Positions 1 through 12,938 are shown, numbered from the stretch's first letter. The stretch: DNA of 64,000 nt from Zychaea mexicana (GCF_025766255.1 NW_026516670.1:744001-808000); one strand, 5' to 3'. Notes: generated by a model from the letters alone, not told the origin. A program made the numbers and translations.

Positions 1-2561
1 TTGCTTTCAGGTTGTTCCTTAAAAAAAGAGAGAGAAAAAAAAACTTACAAAATTCAGGATCCTTGGCATACGTTTCGACCGTATCACATATTCCTTCAAT
101 AATTTTGTCATCTTGACGCTCACGATGTAACAAAAAGCCCAGATAAATAAGATCAGTGTAGCCTGAGCCATAATAGTTTATATCCCGGCTTGAACGAAGC
201 CTAAAACATATATATAGAAATGATAAAAAAAGCGTGTGTGTGTGTTAATAAGCGAGAAAAGGAGAGACAAAGATGAGCGATGCATGAGACGAGAAAAACT
301 CACGTAAAAAGCACTGCTGTGAATAAGCCAGTGGTTGTATGTGCCGTAGACCATAGTTTGGGCGTAACAGCATTGGCTGTAGCTAATGTTTCTCGATCCA
401 TCTTGTCCTGCTCCAAAATCCATTGATGGTTTGCTTTATTTACGAGTCGTTCGTTGGTCTGTGCTGATACTGGTTTGTTGTACGTGTATTTGGCATGGTC
501 ATCGACGTCTAATACTACACATTGTAGATCATATGTATACATTTGTAGCTGTGTTCCATCAGTCGCCCATCTGGCGCCTGGAAATAAAACACGATTATCC
601 ATCCATCAGGTTATTCAGTTGCTGCTGGTGGCGGTTGTGCCGAAATCATATGAGGACGAGAAATGCGTCGTTTCTCACCTGATAAACCCATTACTGTGTG
701 CTCGAGATAATATTCTGATTGATGGTCGGCAATATCGTCGTCGTCATCGAGTATCATTGACAAAATATCGACACGTGCGTTTTTACACAATGCTACCCTG
801 ATCGTTTTACCGTTTTCGCTTTTCTAATAGAGAAAGTGTGAGATGCGGTAAATACTAGGAAAAGTTTAAGAGCAATGTTTGTTCTATAAAAAAAAATGTC
901 TTTTCTTCACCAGATTATCCCAAATGGATAGAACGCTGATAGTAGCAGGATCAGACTCGAACCAAGTCTTGGCGACAGTTGCCACTACAGACTGAATGAC
1001 AGTTTTACCAGCATCATCCGCTGATACAACTACTTCCACAGTAGATAGTGCAGCTGTTCCATCCGTACACGTCGAAATTAAATATGCCGTGTCTATAATG
1101 AGCCCCACAAGTTCAAGTGTGCATGTGTTAGCGCCTTCCTTTTTCTCTCAAGTATACACATCACACATCATAAAATCATGAGCAAAATAGACACATACGT
1201 TTGCTACCGTGAATTCGCCAGTGACTCCATTCGACCAAGTTGACAAAGGATTGGTGCGGTTGAACAGTGGTGCAAAACTGTGCTCCTGATGCAGAATGAT
1301 AACTAAGAACAATCAAGTCAATACATGATACCAATATGAGCGATATAATTCACGTCATTATGCAGTAGCCATCGAGACGAAAAAAGGAGTGGTTACCTCC
1401 AAAGTGTAATTTCGCCAGCCTTATTACCCAATGCAATCAGAGCAGGTTTCTCGTTGAAAGCATCAGGAATGATACGCGGCGACCATGCACAACCTATATT
1501 AAGCCCGTTTCCGAAAAGATAGTTAGTATGTAGTCATATACGAGTGTTTTCTTTTCTAACGCCTCAACACATAGACGCAAATGAATAAGAAAGATTATTT
1601 ACAAAGGGTATGAAAACGGTCGAGTTCTTCCAGCGTATCGAATCTGTCTTTCGATCCCAAGACATGGTCTTTTATTAAGGGGGTCATATCGAGGCACTAT
1701 GTACATGCATATTGTAGTTAATAAAGGAAACAGATAAGGTTTTTTAGTAGACGTATCAATTGCCATTTTCAAATTTGCCATGACTAAAGTCGCTCTCATT
1801 CTTCTTACGGTTTCAAAATATTCTCTTGGATTGGGCGCACTGTATAATGTTACTTGATGTTGTGTTGTTATGACCGCTAATATGCACCTATAATATGTGC
1901 GCGTTAGAAGAAAACAATGATGCATGTGTTCTGAACTAGGCGACAAGTTACCTTTTCATCTGGGATAATCCAGTCGGTGACCATCGTGCACAACGATATG
2001 CTTCTGCTATCAGAAAACTGGATTGTACAGGTTTGTCTTTGACTATACAGAAAGAGGGATAAGAAAGCATGGATTAGAAAGAAACAAAAGAATACGCGCT
2101 TTCGTTTTCTGTGGTGCGCGGATGTGCGACACGGGTATTCGCGCTTATGTTCGGTTGGGCTGTAGCGTTGTACTAGAGCGATCGACCGGTATCAGGATTG
2201 TGTAATGACTTACGAACCTGTAGTTTCTGCAGGCGCGTCCGGATTTCCTTTACGTAACTCGATTAATCCGGTATGAACATGAGCTTCCTCTTCAGATCGT
2301 AAATCGACAAATGTAGGTGTCTGTTTTTTAACACGTTAACGCGTGGTTTTAAGAGGCGTGTTCTTGGTTATATAGATCTAATCGAGGCGAGACAGAAAGA
2401 GGAGAAAGGAGATCAAGTATAAAGAATAGTCGATATAGAGTGCATACCACAATATGAATTCCGGTTCTTAAGCAAATGGCGATCTGATCGTCTTCACTCC
2501 ACTGAAGTGCGTCATGGAAATAGGGTTGGCCGAGTAAACTGATAGCAGGGCGAAATTCCAT
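1..2561 (-). CDS. GTF3C4: TFIIIC 90-kDa subunit (WD40-type), N-terminal part
   Basis: Subunit of the RNA polymerase III general factor TFIIIC, which binds tRNA-gene promoters in the nucleus. Exon 1 (2561-2448) starts at an ATG whose product opens MEFRPAISLLGQPYF and soon reads ALQWSEDDQIAI, the opening WD blade of the family. Exon 2 is 2320-2214 and exon 3 is 2017-1952 (RCARWSPTGLSQMK); exon 4 starts at 1887 (CILAVITTQHQVTLYSAPN). Near 1400-1495 the minus strand reads CAWSPRIIPDAFNEK followed by ALIALGNKAGEITLW. The order 'WSED', 'WSP.G..LLA.LT', 'LIAL.N..GEI.LW' matches human GTF3C4. Phases across the first three junctions agree. Further coding pieces lie near 1200-1290, 884-1108 and 300-602, but I did not resolve all junctions. 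The gene runs off the left edge, so the C-terminus is missing. Confidence 0.75.
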
Positions 2562-2822
2562 TATGGATAGTGTGAGAAAGGGCTGTCTCCTCCCCTCCCC
2601 TCTCTCCAGCTGACTGGCTGACAACAAAAAATAATCAGACAGTAGATATGCAAACACAGCAAATAAGTTTAACAAGCAAGAGCAGCACACACTTACACAC
2701 ATATCTGCTGTCGAGAGTTACATACTGGAGTCATGTAATTCAAGTTAATCAAAGAAAGAAGATTACAGACGATATATGCTTACAAGCTAATTGAGGTAAG
2801 GGAGAAAGGAAACTATGTAATA

Positions 2823-3982
2823 TTATGTAGATTTTTTGGTCCAATTGTATTTGCCGACCCACAACTTTTCTTTTTGTTCTTCTAAGATGGCGGCCAAGCC
2901 GGAATAGTACGCGCCAAGGCCAGCAAAGAATGCACTGACACCTGTTTTACAAGTGCGTTAGCATGTAGTATACATACTTAGCGAGTATAAAGTAGTACTT
3001 ACCACTGACGCGTAACACTGCTTGTGTATCGGTGATGTAGTAGATGGCAGTAAGGAATAGCGTGATGAACACCCAAAAGAGACACCTGAGGCATATTACA
3101 CACGAGGTATTAGGTATTACATAGTATGCGTGCACACAAAGAAGATTGAAAAGGAACTTACCAAGTCAAGACAAAAGAACCAGAGCGGATTTTGAGGGAG
3201 AGACCGACCAGCATGAGAGTATAGAACGCCCAAAAGAAATGGTAGATAGCATTGCCTTGTGCAACATCCCAATCTGTTGCATAAGCGTTCAAGGTGGCTG
3301 ATACAGACGGTAACATCATCATGCCTGAACCGGCCCAGAACGCACCGTATGATACAAGGATAGTGCCAGAGAACGTGCCACCGTAGAACAAATCCAGAAA
3401 TCTGTGTGTTATCACGGAATGTTAGCACAGTGCGACGTTTTCTTACAGCCGTTAAGATAAGAGAGTTAAGTCTAGTAGTAGTTGTTGTTGTTACCCAGCA
3501 ATGTACTGTGCAATACCGCCAAAGAGCAATGCGGTAGGAAGGAGGATGTGGTTGGGCTTGTGTGGCAAGAATAAATTATAGGCTGCCAAAAGCAAGGTAA
3601 CTGTAGCGAAGGACCAGAGGCCAAGGACGGCTGGGTTGCCCATTGTCAGTGGACGACGATCGGACTGGCCGTTGACCAAGGGAGAGGCGCTTCGGGTCAG
3701 CCATTCCCAGTCTGTCATGCCTGGTTGGCCTCCTCGTTGGCCTCCTCCGCCGATAAATGGAGGTGGTGTGAGCGGTGGTGTGCTCGAGCCTCCTGCGTTG
3801 GTGACGGTCAGCTTTCCGTGGGAGTCTTCCATGGGTCGAACTGGCATAGGGCTCCGTATGTCAGTATTACCGTTAGCTTGGGTATTGAAGCGTTGTCGTT
3901 GACCGCCGCCCCGTTCCAAGTCTTCTGGGTGCTCTGCCCCAAAGGTCCAATCTGTTGTGCCCGGTGCTGGTGGTGCAGACAT
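2823..3982 (-). CDS. GPR1/FUN34/YaaH family acetate transporter
   Basis: Plasma-membrane carrier of the AceTr family, which moves acetate or ammonium-linked organic acids. Four exons (3982-3495, 3401-3162, 3085-3003, 2941-2823) join with GT-AG introns to 309 codons plus stop. Residues 1-115 are a Pro/Gly-rich cytosolic tail. The family signature starts near residue 116 (NPAVLGLWSF), followed by FGGIAQYIAG, then VSYGAFWAG, and six hydrophobic segments. The C-terminus is short and lysine-rich (TKKST). The ATG at 3982 is preferred; an open stretch continues upstream without an ATG in good context. It is divergent from the Notchless gene, sharing a 471-bp intergenic region. The tail is longer than in yeast Ato1-type proteins. 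Substrate is inferred from family only. Confidence 0.88.
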
Positions 3983-4453
3983 TCCGTATGCTATGCTTGC
4001 GTGTGGACAGAAGTAATAAAAGTGAAAGAGGAAAGCGGGAAGAGTGAGAGGGTAAAGAAGAGAACGAGGGAACAAGTGCTTATTGTTTTGGTGAGAGGTT
4101 GCTTTGCTGGCTTTTGTTTGGTCTTTCCGCGGGTTGTGGTTTATATACAAACTTTAGTACCCGATGTCTTGCCAGTGCTTGCTCGTCTGCCTTGCATCCA
4201 AATATCATGCCATAAGTCCGGGGGTGTGAGCCAGCCAAACAAACAAGCAACCCAAATGTGACAATTGGGGAATTATCCGGTCTGTGTGCGAGAGGAGATC
4301 ACCGGAAAAAACAGGCCAGAGTGCGCGAGTGTCTGTGCGCCAACCAAATTCCTCAGCCTCTCAAAAAAGCGCAAGCAAAAAAATATTATTTCGGGCGGGA
4401 ACATCCGATCCGAAGAATACCCAACTTTTTTTAACAACTACAAAATAAGGACA
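3983..4453. other. Divergent intergenic promoter region
   Basis: 471 bp between the start codons of the minus-strand transporter and the plus-strand Notchless gene. It must carry both promoters. I see no clear TATA box and no ORF with family features. Confidence 0.5.
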
Positions 4454-6602
4454 ATGCCTGCCAATAAAGCAAAAGCTGCTGCCGCCGCGGCAATCGCCGT
4501 GCCGCCCATGCCCGAAGGCACAAAGGTCGTCGCTCAATTTAAATCAGCTGACGGTGAAGCCACCACTGGCCCTCCCTTGAATCTGCCCGGCGATGTCACC
4601 CCAGAACAACTCGAACTCTTGTTGAATCAGTTACTCGAACAGGTATATCGATCGCGCACTCTTGTTTATAAATGTTAGATCGCAACGTGTACTCATGAAT
4701 CCCTCTGGTCATATATATATATACGCAGTCAGAAGATCCTATACCCTATTCGTTTTATGTTGGCGAAGACGAGATCGTAAAGTCATTATGGACTGATCGT
4801 AAAGATAAATCAACAGAAGACACAATCACGATCGTGTATCAACCACAAGCAGTTTTTCGCGTACGCGCAGTATCTCGATGCTCTTCAACGCTTTCGGGTA
4901 TATAGTCTTCTGGTTTGATTGGTTCATGAAGAAGTTGGTATGAAAATAGACAGCCAGGTCTAATGCTGCTATCATTCATATTTTTAGGGCACACGGAAGC
5001 GGTATTGTCGGTTGCATTTAGCCCAGATGGATCCCAGCTGGCTACTGGATCTGGTAAGTGAGCCGATGGGAATTTTGCACAAAAAAAAAAAAAGCTCACC
5101 ACTCGAGGAATAACCCACTCAACTCCACGGACTTTTCTATTTCCCTACATTGATGATAACGAAAATGATAGGTGACGCCACGGTTCGGATATGGGATTTA
5201 AATACGGAAACACCACGTCATACACTAAAGGGACATCGGGGATGGGTATTATCGATTGCATGGTCTCCCGATGGCAAGACGCTTGCTTCAGGAAGTATGG
5301 ATAACACCGTCCGATTATGGGATCCGAAAACGGGCAAGTCGCTTGGCGATGGACTGAAGGGACATACCAAATGGATTACCAGCCTGTCATGGGAACCTTA
5401 TCACTTGTAAGCTCTTTCTCTCTTTGCGATAAGTGGGAGGAGAAAGCAGTGTTTCTTCCTAGAGGTGCGAGTGTCACTTACACATACAAATTTATTGTAG
5501 AAACTCAAAAGCAAATCGGTTGGCCAGTTCATCCAAAGACGCAACGGTGCGCGTATGGGACACAACACTGAGGAGACTTGCCATGACCATTTCACAGCAT
5601 ACGGCAGCAGTGACATGTGTCAAGTGGGGTGGTGAAGGACTGATCTACACTGCTTCCCAAGACAAGACTATCAAAGTCTGGAACTCGAGTGTATGTTCTT
5701 TTTTACTGTGATTGTGCTACGGAACTGGAGGGAACAAAAGCACTCATATTTCAGGCTGCGTATTTTCCATATAGGGTGTACTAGTGAAAACCTTACAAGG
5801 TCATGGCCATTGGGTAAGCTTGGATGCATACGCTCGTAAATGTGCCAATATAACTAACCCTGTGCGCATAGGTCAATACACTTGCACTCAGCACTGATTT
5901 TGTTCTTCGCACTGGTCCGTTTGACCACACTGGTAAAAAGTATGCCACCGAGGAAGAGGGTAAAGCAGCCGCTTTGGCGCGTTACAAGGCATTTAAAGGA
6001 AACAACCATGAGCGTCTGGTCAGTGGATCAGATGATTTCACCATGTTCTTTTGGGAACCCGAGACAAGCAAGAAGCCGCTCACTCGGATGACAGGTAAAG
6101 AAAAGGACCATGCGTGTGTATGTGGAACCCACGCCTTCGCTTTTTCTTTGCTATTAAAACTTCCACCATGTAGGCCACCAGAAGCTGGTGAACCACGTGA
6201 GCTTTTCACCCGACGGACGATACATTGCCAGCGCGTCGTTTGATACCTCGGTCAAGTTATGGGATGGCATGACGGGCAAGTTCTTGGGCAATCTGCGTGG
6301 CCACGTTGGAGCGGTCTATCAAGTGTGCTGGTCAAGCGACTCGCGCATGCTGTTGAGCGGCAGCAAGGATAGTACCTTGAAGTTGTGGGATATCAAAAAG
6401 ATGAAAATCAAAATGGATCTTCCAGGCCATCTCGACGAGGTAAATTGAGCAAACCAGGGGTTAGGAGAAAAGAACATCCAAATTGCTAACTCTCACACTC
6501 GCTCTTTCCCCTTTGTAGGTCTTTGCGGTCGACTGGAGCCCTGGCGGTGACAAAGTTGCCAGTGGTGGCAAAGATAAGCAGTTGAAGATCTGGAGACATT
6601 AA
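4454..6602 (+). CDS. NLE1: Notchless/Rsa4 WD40 ribosome-assembly protein
   Basis: Nuclear/nucleolar 60S assembly factor; in yeast Rsa4 is the substrate that the AAA ATPase Rea1/Mdn1 pulls on through its MIDAS domain. Nine exons: 4454-4642, 4729-4897, 4988-5053, 5172-5406, 5501-5690, 5775-5813, 5872-6094, 6174-6439, 6519-6602. They sum to 1461 nt, 486 aa plus stop. An NLE domain occupies about residues 20-105 (VAQFKSADGE...LNLPGDVTPEQLELLLNQLL). WD40 repeats follow (GDATVRIWDL, MDNTVRLWDPKTGKS, DATVRVWDTTLRR, FDTSVKLWDGMTG, DSTLKLWDIKKMK) and the protein ends KQLKIWRH, as in orthologues. The Rsa4-specific insertion rich in Lys/Ala (EEEGKAAALARYKAF) is present. Length is normal for the family (about 480-515 aa). 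Introns are 58-118 bp. Confidence 0.93.
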
Positions 6603-7024
6603 ACAAAAATAAAAAGAATCAAGTGATTAATTGTATAACAGCCAAAGGAAAAGGGAAAAGCATGGAGTGTTTGTGCGCTTGCGTGGAAAAGAGCGTGGGC
6701 TGTTTAAGAGAGAGAGAGAGAGGACACTGTCGATCGGTCTGTCTCTTGTGCACTCCACGCTCTAGAGTAATCATCATGAAGTATCATGCAACACACACAC
6801 ACAAACAATTGCTGTAAGTATGGCTTGCTGATCGACATTTGGGGGTCGCACAGATCGATCGAAAGCGGCAAGTGGTCTACTAGAAAAGACAACTGGATGC
6901 TCTGCACGGTCGTTTCGTGACGCGTTGCACAAGCAACAGGCTCGTTTGTACCTTGCAAAGTCGTTTTTTCTTACGACGGGACTGTCAAGGTGAAAAGCGA
7001 TAGATCGGAGAGAGACGGTTTGGG

Positions 7025-7048
7025 ATGTGTGTGTGTGTGTGTGTGTGG
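7025..7048. repeat. (GT)n microsatellite followed by poly-G
   Basis: A pure GT run of about 20 bases followed by GGGGAGGGGGGGGG. It lies just upstream of the methyltransferase TATA box. Confidence 0.9.
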
Positions 7049-7084
7049 GGAGGGGGGGGGCTTCCTGGCGAACGTGATGCAGAG

Positions 7085-7092
7085 TATAAAAA
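7085..7092 (+). promoter_or_regulatory. Probable TATA box of the methyltransferase gene
   Basis: TATAAAAA about 150 bp before the ATG at 7242, followed by a long CT-rich tract (7110-7185) typical of fungal transcription start regions. Inferred from sequence only. Confidence 0.5.
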
Positions 7093-7198
7093 GCACATCA
7101 CTTTTAATATTTGTTTCCTTTCTTTCTTCTCCCTTCTCTCCACTACATTCTTCCTATACCCATTCAATCTCTCTCTCTTTCATTCGTCATCGCATAGC

Positions 7199-7220
7199 CA
7201 CACACACACACACACACACA
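7199..7220. repeat. (CA)n microsatellite in the 5' leader
   Basis: CA repeated about 11 times, roughly 20 bp before the start codon of the methyltransferase gene. Confidence 0.9.
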
Positions 7221-7241
7221 TACATTATACTTACTCTAAGC

Positions 7242-7759
7242 ATGTTCTCCAATCATTCGGTACTCGACCTGCCTACGTGTGGCTATTCTGATGCATTTGT
7301 CAAGCGGTTCATCAAAAAGAAGCCCATCGACGACATGCTCGAGAACGACTTTCCAGATCCATGGTACATTTCCTCGCACATTGTTATTGCATCTGAGCAT
7401 TTGCCATGGTTACAGTCTCCACCGCCACCGGTGCCCAACAACAAGCCATCATCATCCGTGTTGCCACGACGCCGTCGTTCCTCCAGCATTAAGAAGCGAA
7501 CTGTGCCTGTCAGGACAAGCAGTAAACATCTTCAGCAGCAGCCATTATCACCACTACCTACTACGCCCACAACGCCTGCCACCATCTCCTCTGAAACATC
7601 AACACTTCCCACACTTCCTTCACCTTCCTCCTCCTCATCAAACCGTCCTTCCTCCACGATCCGTGGCAAGCAACAAAGCACCGAAACAATCATGCAATGG
7701 ATGGATCAGCGACTCTCACAACGCCCATTGTCCCGCTCACCACCCAACAACAAGATGAT

Positions 7760-7790
<31 letters not shown>

Positions 7791-9011
7791 TCTTACAAAC
7801 CTTCCACTGCACCATCGAGAGCACCCTCCATTGCAAAAACAACAACCCGACGACGACGTTCGTCGAGCTTGTCTAGCGAAGTTTCACGAGTGCTTGCCTC
7901 TCTTCCTATCTCTTCTTCCACCACACTGCCTGACCAGCAACAACAACAACAAAATGGCCGTCGTTGTAGCCACAGCAGTCTAGCCTTGAACAACAAGAAA
8001 CTAAACAAGTTTGATGCAGCCGAATGGCCCCATGTGCTATCGCAAACCACAGACGAGCAAGACCGAATGGTGGCACAGCACTACATTCTACGAACAGCCT
8101 TTGATGGTGATTTCGCAGCCCCCATCCGTACCAATCTCGACAAGGGCTCCGTAGTACTAGACATTGGATGTGGGCCTGGCACCTGGTGCATGGAAATGGC
8201 GACCGAGTTTCCCCGTTCCACATTCATCGGTATCGACCGTGTGTCCAACTACCCGCGTGATATCAAGCCCAAGAATTGCATCTTTCGTACGTGCAGCGTG
8301 CAGAATCTGCCGTTGCCGTTCCCTGATAATAGCGTTGATTACATCTTCCAACGCGATTTGAATTGGGATTTGCAAGCGCATCAGTGGAGTCCGCTTGTCC
8401 GTGAGTTCTTGCGTGTCTTGAAACCTGGTGGATGGATTGAACTGGTTGAACCAGTAAGTACTACTGTTCTCCTTGTCTCTTTTGACATAGTAAAAGTCAC
8501 TAAACCTTTTTTTTCTGTGACAGGATCTTGAAACTCAAAGCAGTAAAAGCCAAGAATGTGCCATGAACGATAAACGTAGGTTCCCATTTCTAATACACTA
8601 CCTTGAAGATCAACAAGGAAACTGATCTCTATAATGACAATAATAGTGATCTATGGCATCTCTCTGCGTCACCAAGACCCCTATGTATCACGCCACTTGT
8701 CATCGATTCTTGCAGCCAATGGATTCCGACGTGTCGAGAGCCATTTCCAGTCACTGCCACTTGGCTGGACCAGCGACGAAGATGACAACAAGTCCACCAC
8801 GAACAACGCACGGCTAGCAAAAGCCGCAGCAAGCCATCACATGTTTACGTTACAATCATTACAGTCCTGGCTCTCTGCAGTGATGGGCAACATGAGCGCT
8901 GAACGATACAACAACTATATCGCAGAACTACCGGCTGAATGGAAACGTGGACAAACATACATCAACTGGCACCGTGCCGTTGCACAGAAGCCCCCATCCA
9001 AACTTCAATAA
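7242..9011 (+). CDS. SAM-dependent class I methyltransferase with long disordered N-terminus
   Basis: Three exons (7242-8453, 8524-8575, 8647-9011) give 542 aa. Residues 1-35 hold a short ordered segment (LDLPTCGYSDAFVKRF). A Pro/Ser/Thr/Gln-rich region with an eight-codon CAG run (from about 7770) extends to about residue 260. The Rossmann methyltransferase domain follows: motif I VLDIGCGPGTWCMEM (about residues 305-319), the acidic end of strand 2 in FIGIDRV, the motif near SVQNLPLPFPDNSVDYI, and REFLRVLKPGGWIELVEP. This arrangement is that of the fungal LaeA/TAM-like group, but the substrate cannot be told. The second acceptor (8646) was chosen because it keeps frame; alternatives nearby exist. 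I start at 7242, after the TATA box and CA repeat; the frame is open further upstream through low-complexity DNA. Confidence 0.82.
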
Positions 9012-9715
9012 GGCCTTGTCTTGCTTTCATTCAATTTAGTACTCTGACATTTTTGACTTTCTTGCCACATGCATCTATCCAGCCATCCATCTGGTTTTTC
9101 CTAAATCACCCGATGCAAACACTGTCACTCGCTACCCGATCCCCTCTTTACGTGTTACTCAATTCCGTTCATTTGCACCATTTCTTGTCCGATCTTCTCG
9201 CCACATATCACTTACTCACCCACCCACTCATTGTACAAAAACAGTCCCATCCTTTATATGTATATTATCCCTTTCTCCTAGTTATTATTTTTGCTCTTAT
9301 GGTTGCTAACCTATATTAAAAGACCATGTGGACAGAAGGAAAAGAAGATGGAAGAACGCAGAACGTTTGACATGTTTTGCTCTTTTCTACTCTTTTTTCT
9401 TCACTTCACATTCCCGTAACGTCGACAAAAACGTTGATTCGGTTCAAACAAGTTTTAGGGTTGGACAAGAATTTAAAGTTGACAGTGTGGCCTGTAAAAG
9501 GAAATTGGGGGCCTGTACTACACACATGCACAGTTGCGTATTACCTTAAGGCTGAGGAGAGATGACCGAATTACACACAGACGTTATCAATGACGTTGAA
9601 GCGGCAGCAACGTACGCTATATGATATCAACAGTGGATACATTATAGGAAAAGAGAGGGGATATATTTATTACTACATATCTACTACTGCGATTACTACC
9701 TTGGCTTGGTATAGT
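9012..9715. other. Convergent intergenic region
   Basis: 3' ends of the plus-strand methyltransferase and minus-strand Pil1 genes face each other here. Only short unsupported ORFs are seen. Confidence 0.5.
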
Positions 9716-11723
9716 TCAGTTGGACCCATAACGTTCTGCCAATGATTGTTTCTCTTCATCAGCAGTGGGATATCTCTGATGGGAACTCGTAGTCGTAGAA
9801 GAAGTATTAGTTGGTATACGGAATCCGCCGGCATCTACACGCTGCTGCTGTTGCCGCTGCTGCTGGTTGACATTATATTGCTGTTGGAACTGAGAATACG
9901 GAATCTGCTGTGGAGCCTGTCGTTGGTTTCGCGAGATTTGACGGTACAACTGGCTGTAGTTGGTATGATAAAAGTCGGCTGGTTGTTGCTGCGTTGACTG
10001 CGACCACGTCGAGGACATGGATCCTGGATGCACCCATGGACTTTGAGCTGGGTATTGTTGGTGTTGATATTGCGGCTGCTGATACTGTTGGTGCGGGTAT
10101 TGTTGCTGCTGTTGCTGTTGCTGCTGCTGTTGCTGCTGAAGCAATAGTTGCTCCTGATGCATGGGTTGAGGTGATTGTGAAAAGCCGCCAGGTTGAGATG
10201 AGGATGACAATAGGCGTTGATGAGCTGGATTCATAGGGCTAACGACACCCTGCTGAGGTTGTTGCTCTGGCTCACCCTCGTCAAGATATTTGTCTTGGCT
10301 TGTGCGCATCTCCATCGGTGGGGCACTGGGCTGTGTGGCTGGTTCCAGGGATTGATGCTCATGATGATGCTGAGCAATAGGTGTGCTACTAGTATCATCG
10401 GGCTGCGTGGGCTCAGGAGCAGGGGCGTCAGTCAGTTGTACAGGTTCGTATGAGTTGCGAGGCGAATGCGACGCGTCGTCTTGAGTGGCAGAGTAAGCTG
10501 GCGGCGGACCATAAAGATCCAGCGCTTCCAAGTTGGGCTCGTTCTGTTCATCCTCGTTCGTTTTCACATCGCCAGTCGTGTGTGCAACCCTGTTGTTGTT
10601 GTTTGTAGCTTCTTCCGCGGCAGCCTCAGCAGCCTTTTCCACAGATGGTCTTGGCGGCAACGCCGGAGGTGGCTGCTTACTGCTATCCGAAGAAGCTCCA
10701 CTTTCTGTCGATCCAGTTGTTTCCATTGCAGCGGTAGCCATGCCACCTGCTTCTACTGCTGCTCTTGCTTTACCCTTGCCGCTACTGCCGCCAACATCAA
10801 ATTCATCATCCCCCATAGTCGTGCTTGCATCGTCGTCGACGACAACAGCACTATTCCCAGCCAGCGTAGGTCGTTCTTCACCTTCTCCAGGTTGCCATCC
10901 TTCCAACGCCAACAAAGCATCCGCCAAAATCTGAGCTGCCTCGGGTCCCTTATCATACGTCTTTCGATTGGCTTGGCCGTGGGGCGTAGGCTCGATATCG
11001 ATCAAGTCCACAATATACTTGCCAAACCCAGCAATAATGGACATCTTTTCTGCCATCTCATGCATGGCGTTGAAGCGGAGGTAGAATGCTTCACGCAGCG
11101 CAAACCGTTTGAAATCGCTCATCTCCATCTCGGTGTCGTGTGTGTCGCGTTCCAACGATTCGAGTTCCTTGGTGAATTCTTTCACTTTTGGTGACTTGGC
11201 GCTGGAGCGTTTCAAGGTGCCAATACGGCCTTGGAGTGCGCGTTTCTTTTCGCGGATATCAGACAGACGTTCCTCGCGTTCTCGGATAGCTTTGATCGCG
11301 CGCCGGTATTGCTGGTATTTGTCTATTCATTTGCATATATGTATACTGTCAGTGTTTGCTTTTGTTACGAAGATGACGTTTTTTGAAGAGAGAATAGGTG
11401 TGTGGATACGTACTTGCGTAAGCTTGCTCTATTTCGTTCTGCTTGTCCATCAACCGAAGCAACTTGTCACCGATATCTTCCAAGTCCTTGTTGCCTGTGT
11501 TATTTTCCTGAACTTCGTCCTTGATCCACTGTTCAAAGGCACGATCGGTTTCGTTGCGATGGTGACCGAGCATGCGCATCATGTAAAGTGCATTGCGCTC
11601 TTCAAAGATCCATGATGACAATGCCCGGGTGTCTTGCTTTAACAGCGGGTTTTTCTTGGCCAGGTGCGAGTAGGCGCCTGTTGTCAACTTGCCGATCGAG
11701 AATTGTAAGTCTTTGAAATTCAT
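9716..11723 (-). CDS. PIL1: Pil1/Lsp1-type eisosome core protein with poly-Q tail
   Basis: BAR-domain protein that coats furrow-like plasma-membrane domains (eisosomes). Exon 1 is 11723-11414 and exon 2 is 11322-9716, total 638 aa. The N-terminus contains FSIGKLTTGAYSHLAKKNPL and the coiled BAR region continues through LRLMDKQNEIEQAYANKYQQ, RAIKAIREREERLSDIREKK and EAFYLRFNAMHEMAEKM, matching Pil1 helices. The domain ends near residue 285. The last roughly 350 residues are low complexity: acidic/Ser stretches, Pro-rich segments and poly-Q near 10100-10140. Yeast Pil1 is about 340 aa, so the tail nearly doubles the protein. Start ATG at 11723 is the first in frame and gives the conserved N-terminus used for membrane binding. 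Confidence 0.9.
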
Positions 11724-12098
11724 GACGGTAAAGAAAAAGAAAAAGAGTAAAGAATAAAGGGAAACGGCTTATAAACACTGGTTTTTCTGTGTGTCTATAA
11801 ATAAATACCAAACAGCAAGCAGCTCAATTGGGTTTTGCGCGACGTAGAGCTGTGCTGTGCGTTTCGGGTGCTTGGCCTTAAAAGGATTACGGCTTCTTTC
11901 ACTTTTTGTACTACCAGCAAATGCCAAGGAACCTCTTGTCATCTTTGGCGTGTTTTTCTTTTATTATGAATCAGATCAATTAACATACACTAAGTAAATA
12001 CAAAGATTGGAAAGTAAAAGCGCGTAGTAGTAGAATAATTTTAAAGGAGTGGAATAGAATACGTCATCCACCGGTGTTCACTATAATCTTCTAATCTT
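11724..12098. other. Intergenic region, Pil1 promoter
   Basis: Contains the upstream region of the Pil1-like gene and the 3' end region of the Kre9-like gene. No further gene seen. Confidence 0.4.
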
Positions 12099-12938
12099 CT
12101 AAGCAACAACGTTCTCCTCTTCTTCCTGCTTCTTTTCTTGTTGTTGCTGCTCGTTATCGTGCTCCTCAGCAGTATCAGCAGCAACGGCAGGTACGTTTTT
12201 GCTCTTTTCGTTATCATCGCTGCTGTTGGGCGATGCAGCAGCAGAGTAGATACGACTAGGAGACTCTCCAGGAACAAATGCACCGTTGACGCCACCGGCA
12301 TAGTATTTCTTGTATGGACTCTGGATGATCATGAATGGTATTGACTCATAGACACAGTGGGTGTTTGTGCCCTAAAACATAACGAAAGCATTTCTGTGTT
12401 ACTATGATCTGTACATAATACCCGTCAATGATATAGAGAGTACTTACTGGATAATTGACCATGATACGGTAATGGTAAGCACCAGTGATATCTTCGATAT
12501 TGAGCGGGAAAGTCACTTCGCCGCTATTACCATCCGTATACAATGCTATTTTCCTATAGTTTAATGAAAGTGTACGCCTCCTCATGATATATCACTTTTT
12601 TAATAGAACTTACTGATGTTTTCTCCAATGGTATATTCGTTATGTTGAGTGCTGTTAAGCACACGGATACGCGTGATAATATCAGGCGAATGAGGAATCT
12701 CAGAGTCTAGCTCCCAGCGCAACTGTTGGATCGAGTTGGCTTCAAAAGCTTGACCAGGGAAACTAGGGTAAGTGATACGGAAACCAACGCAATAGTCTGG
12801 GTTCACGCGTGGAGGGTTGTAGCCATATTTCATAAGGGCTTCACCCGTTTCAGCTCTTGGTTGAACAACGCCTGCAGAAGCAATAGAGGCCCAGAACGTG
12901 GCAAGTAAAACGAAGCCTTGAATGATATATTTCATCAT
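12099..12938 (-). CDS. Secreted Kre9/Knh1-like cell-wall protein
   Basis: Three exons (12938-12614, 12545-12448, 12371-12099) give 231 aa. A signal peptide covers residues 1-22 ([19 protein letters not shown]). A beta-sandwich segment follows: [30 protein letters not shown], then [13 protein letters not shown] and SIPFMI. This resembles the Ser-Thr-rich/Kre9-Knh1 N-terminal domain involved in beta-1,6-glucan and wall assembly. The tail after about residue 155 is acidic and Gln/Glu-rich ([13 protein letters not shown]) with no GPI-type hydrophobic end, so it is probably secreted or wall-bound. The acceptor at 12546 was chosen because the one eight bases upstream brings an immediate stop. Family assignment is by pattern only. 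Confidence 0.68.

Noticed and set aside
3983..4150. Extending the transporter upstream to 4150
   Set aside because: The extension is low complexity, and the ATG at 3982 gives a typical N-terminus.
12546..12560. Acceptor at 12554 for intron 1 of the Kre9-like gene
   Set aside because: It leads to an immediate stop; the AG ending at 12546 keeps the frame and yields ENITLYTDG.
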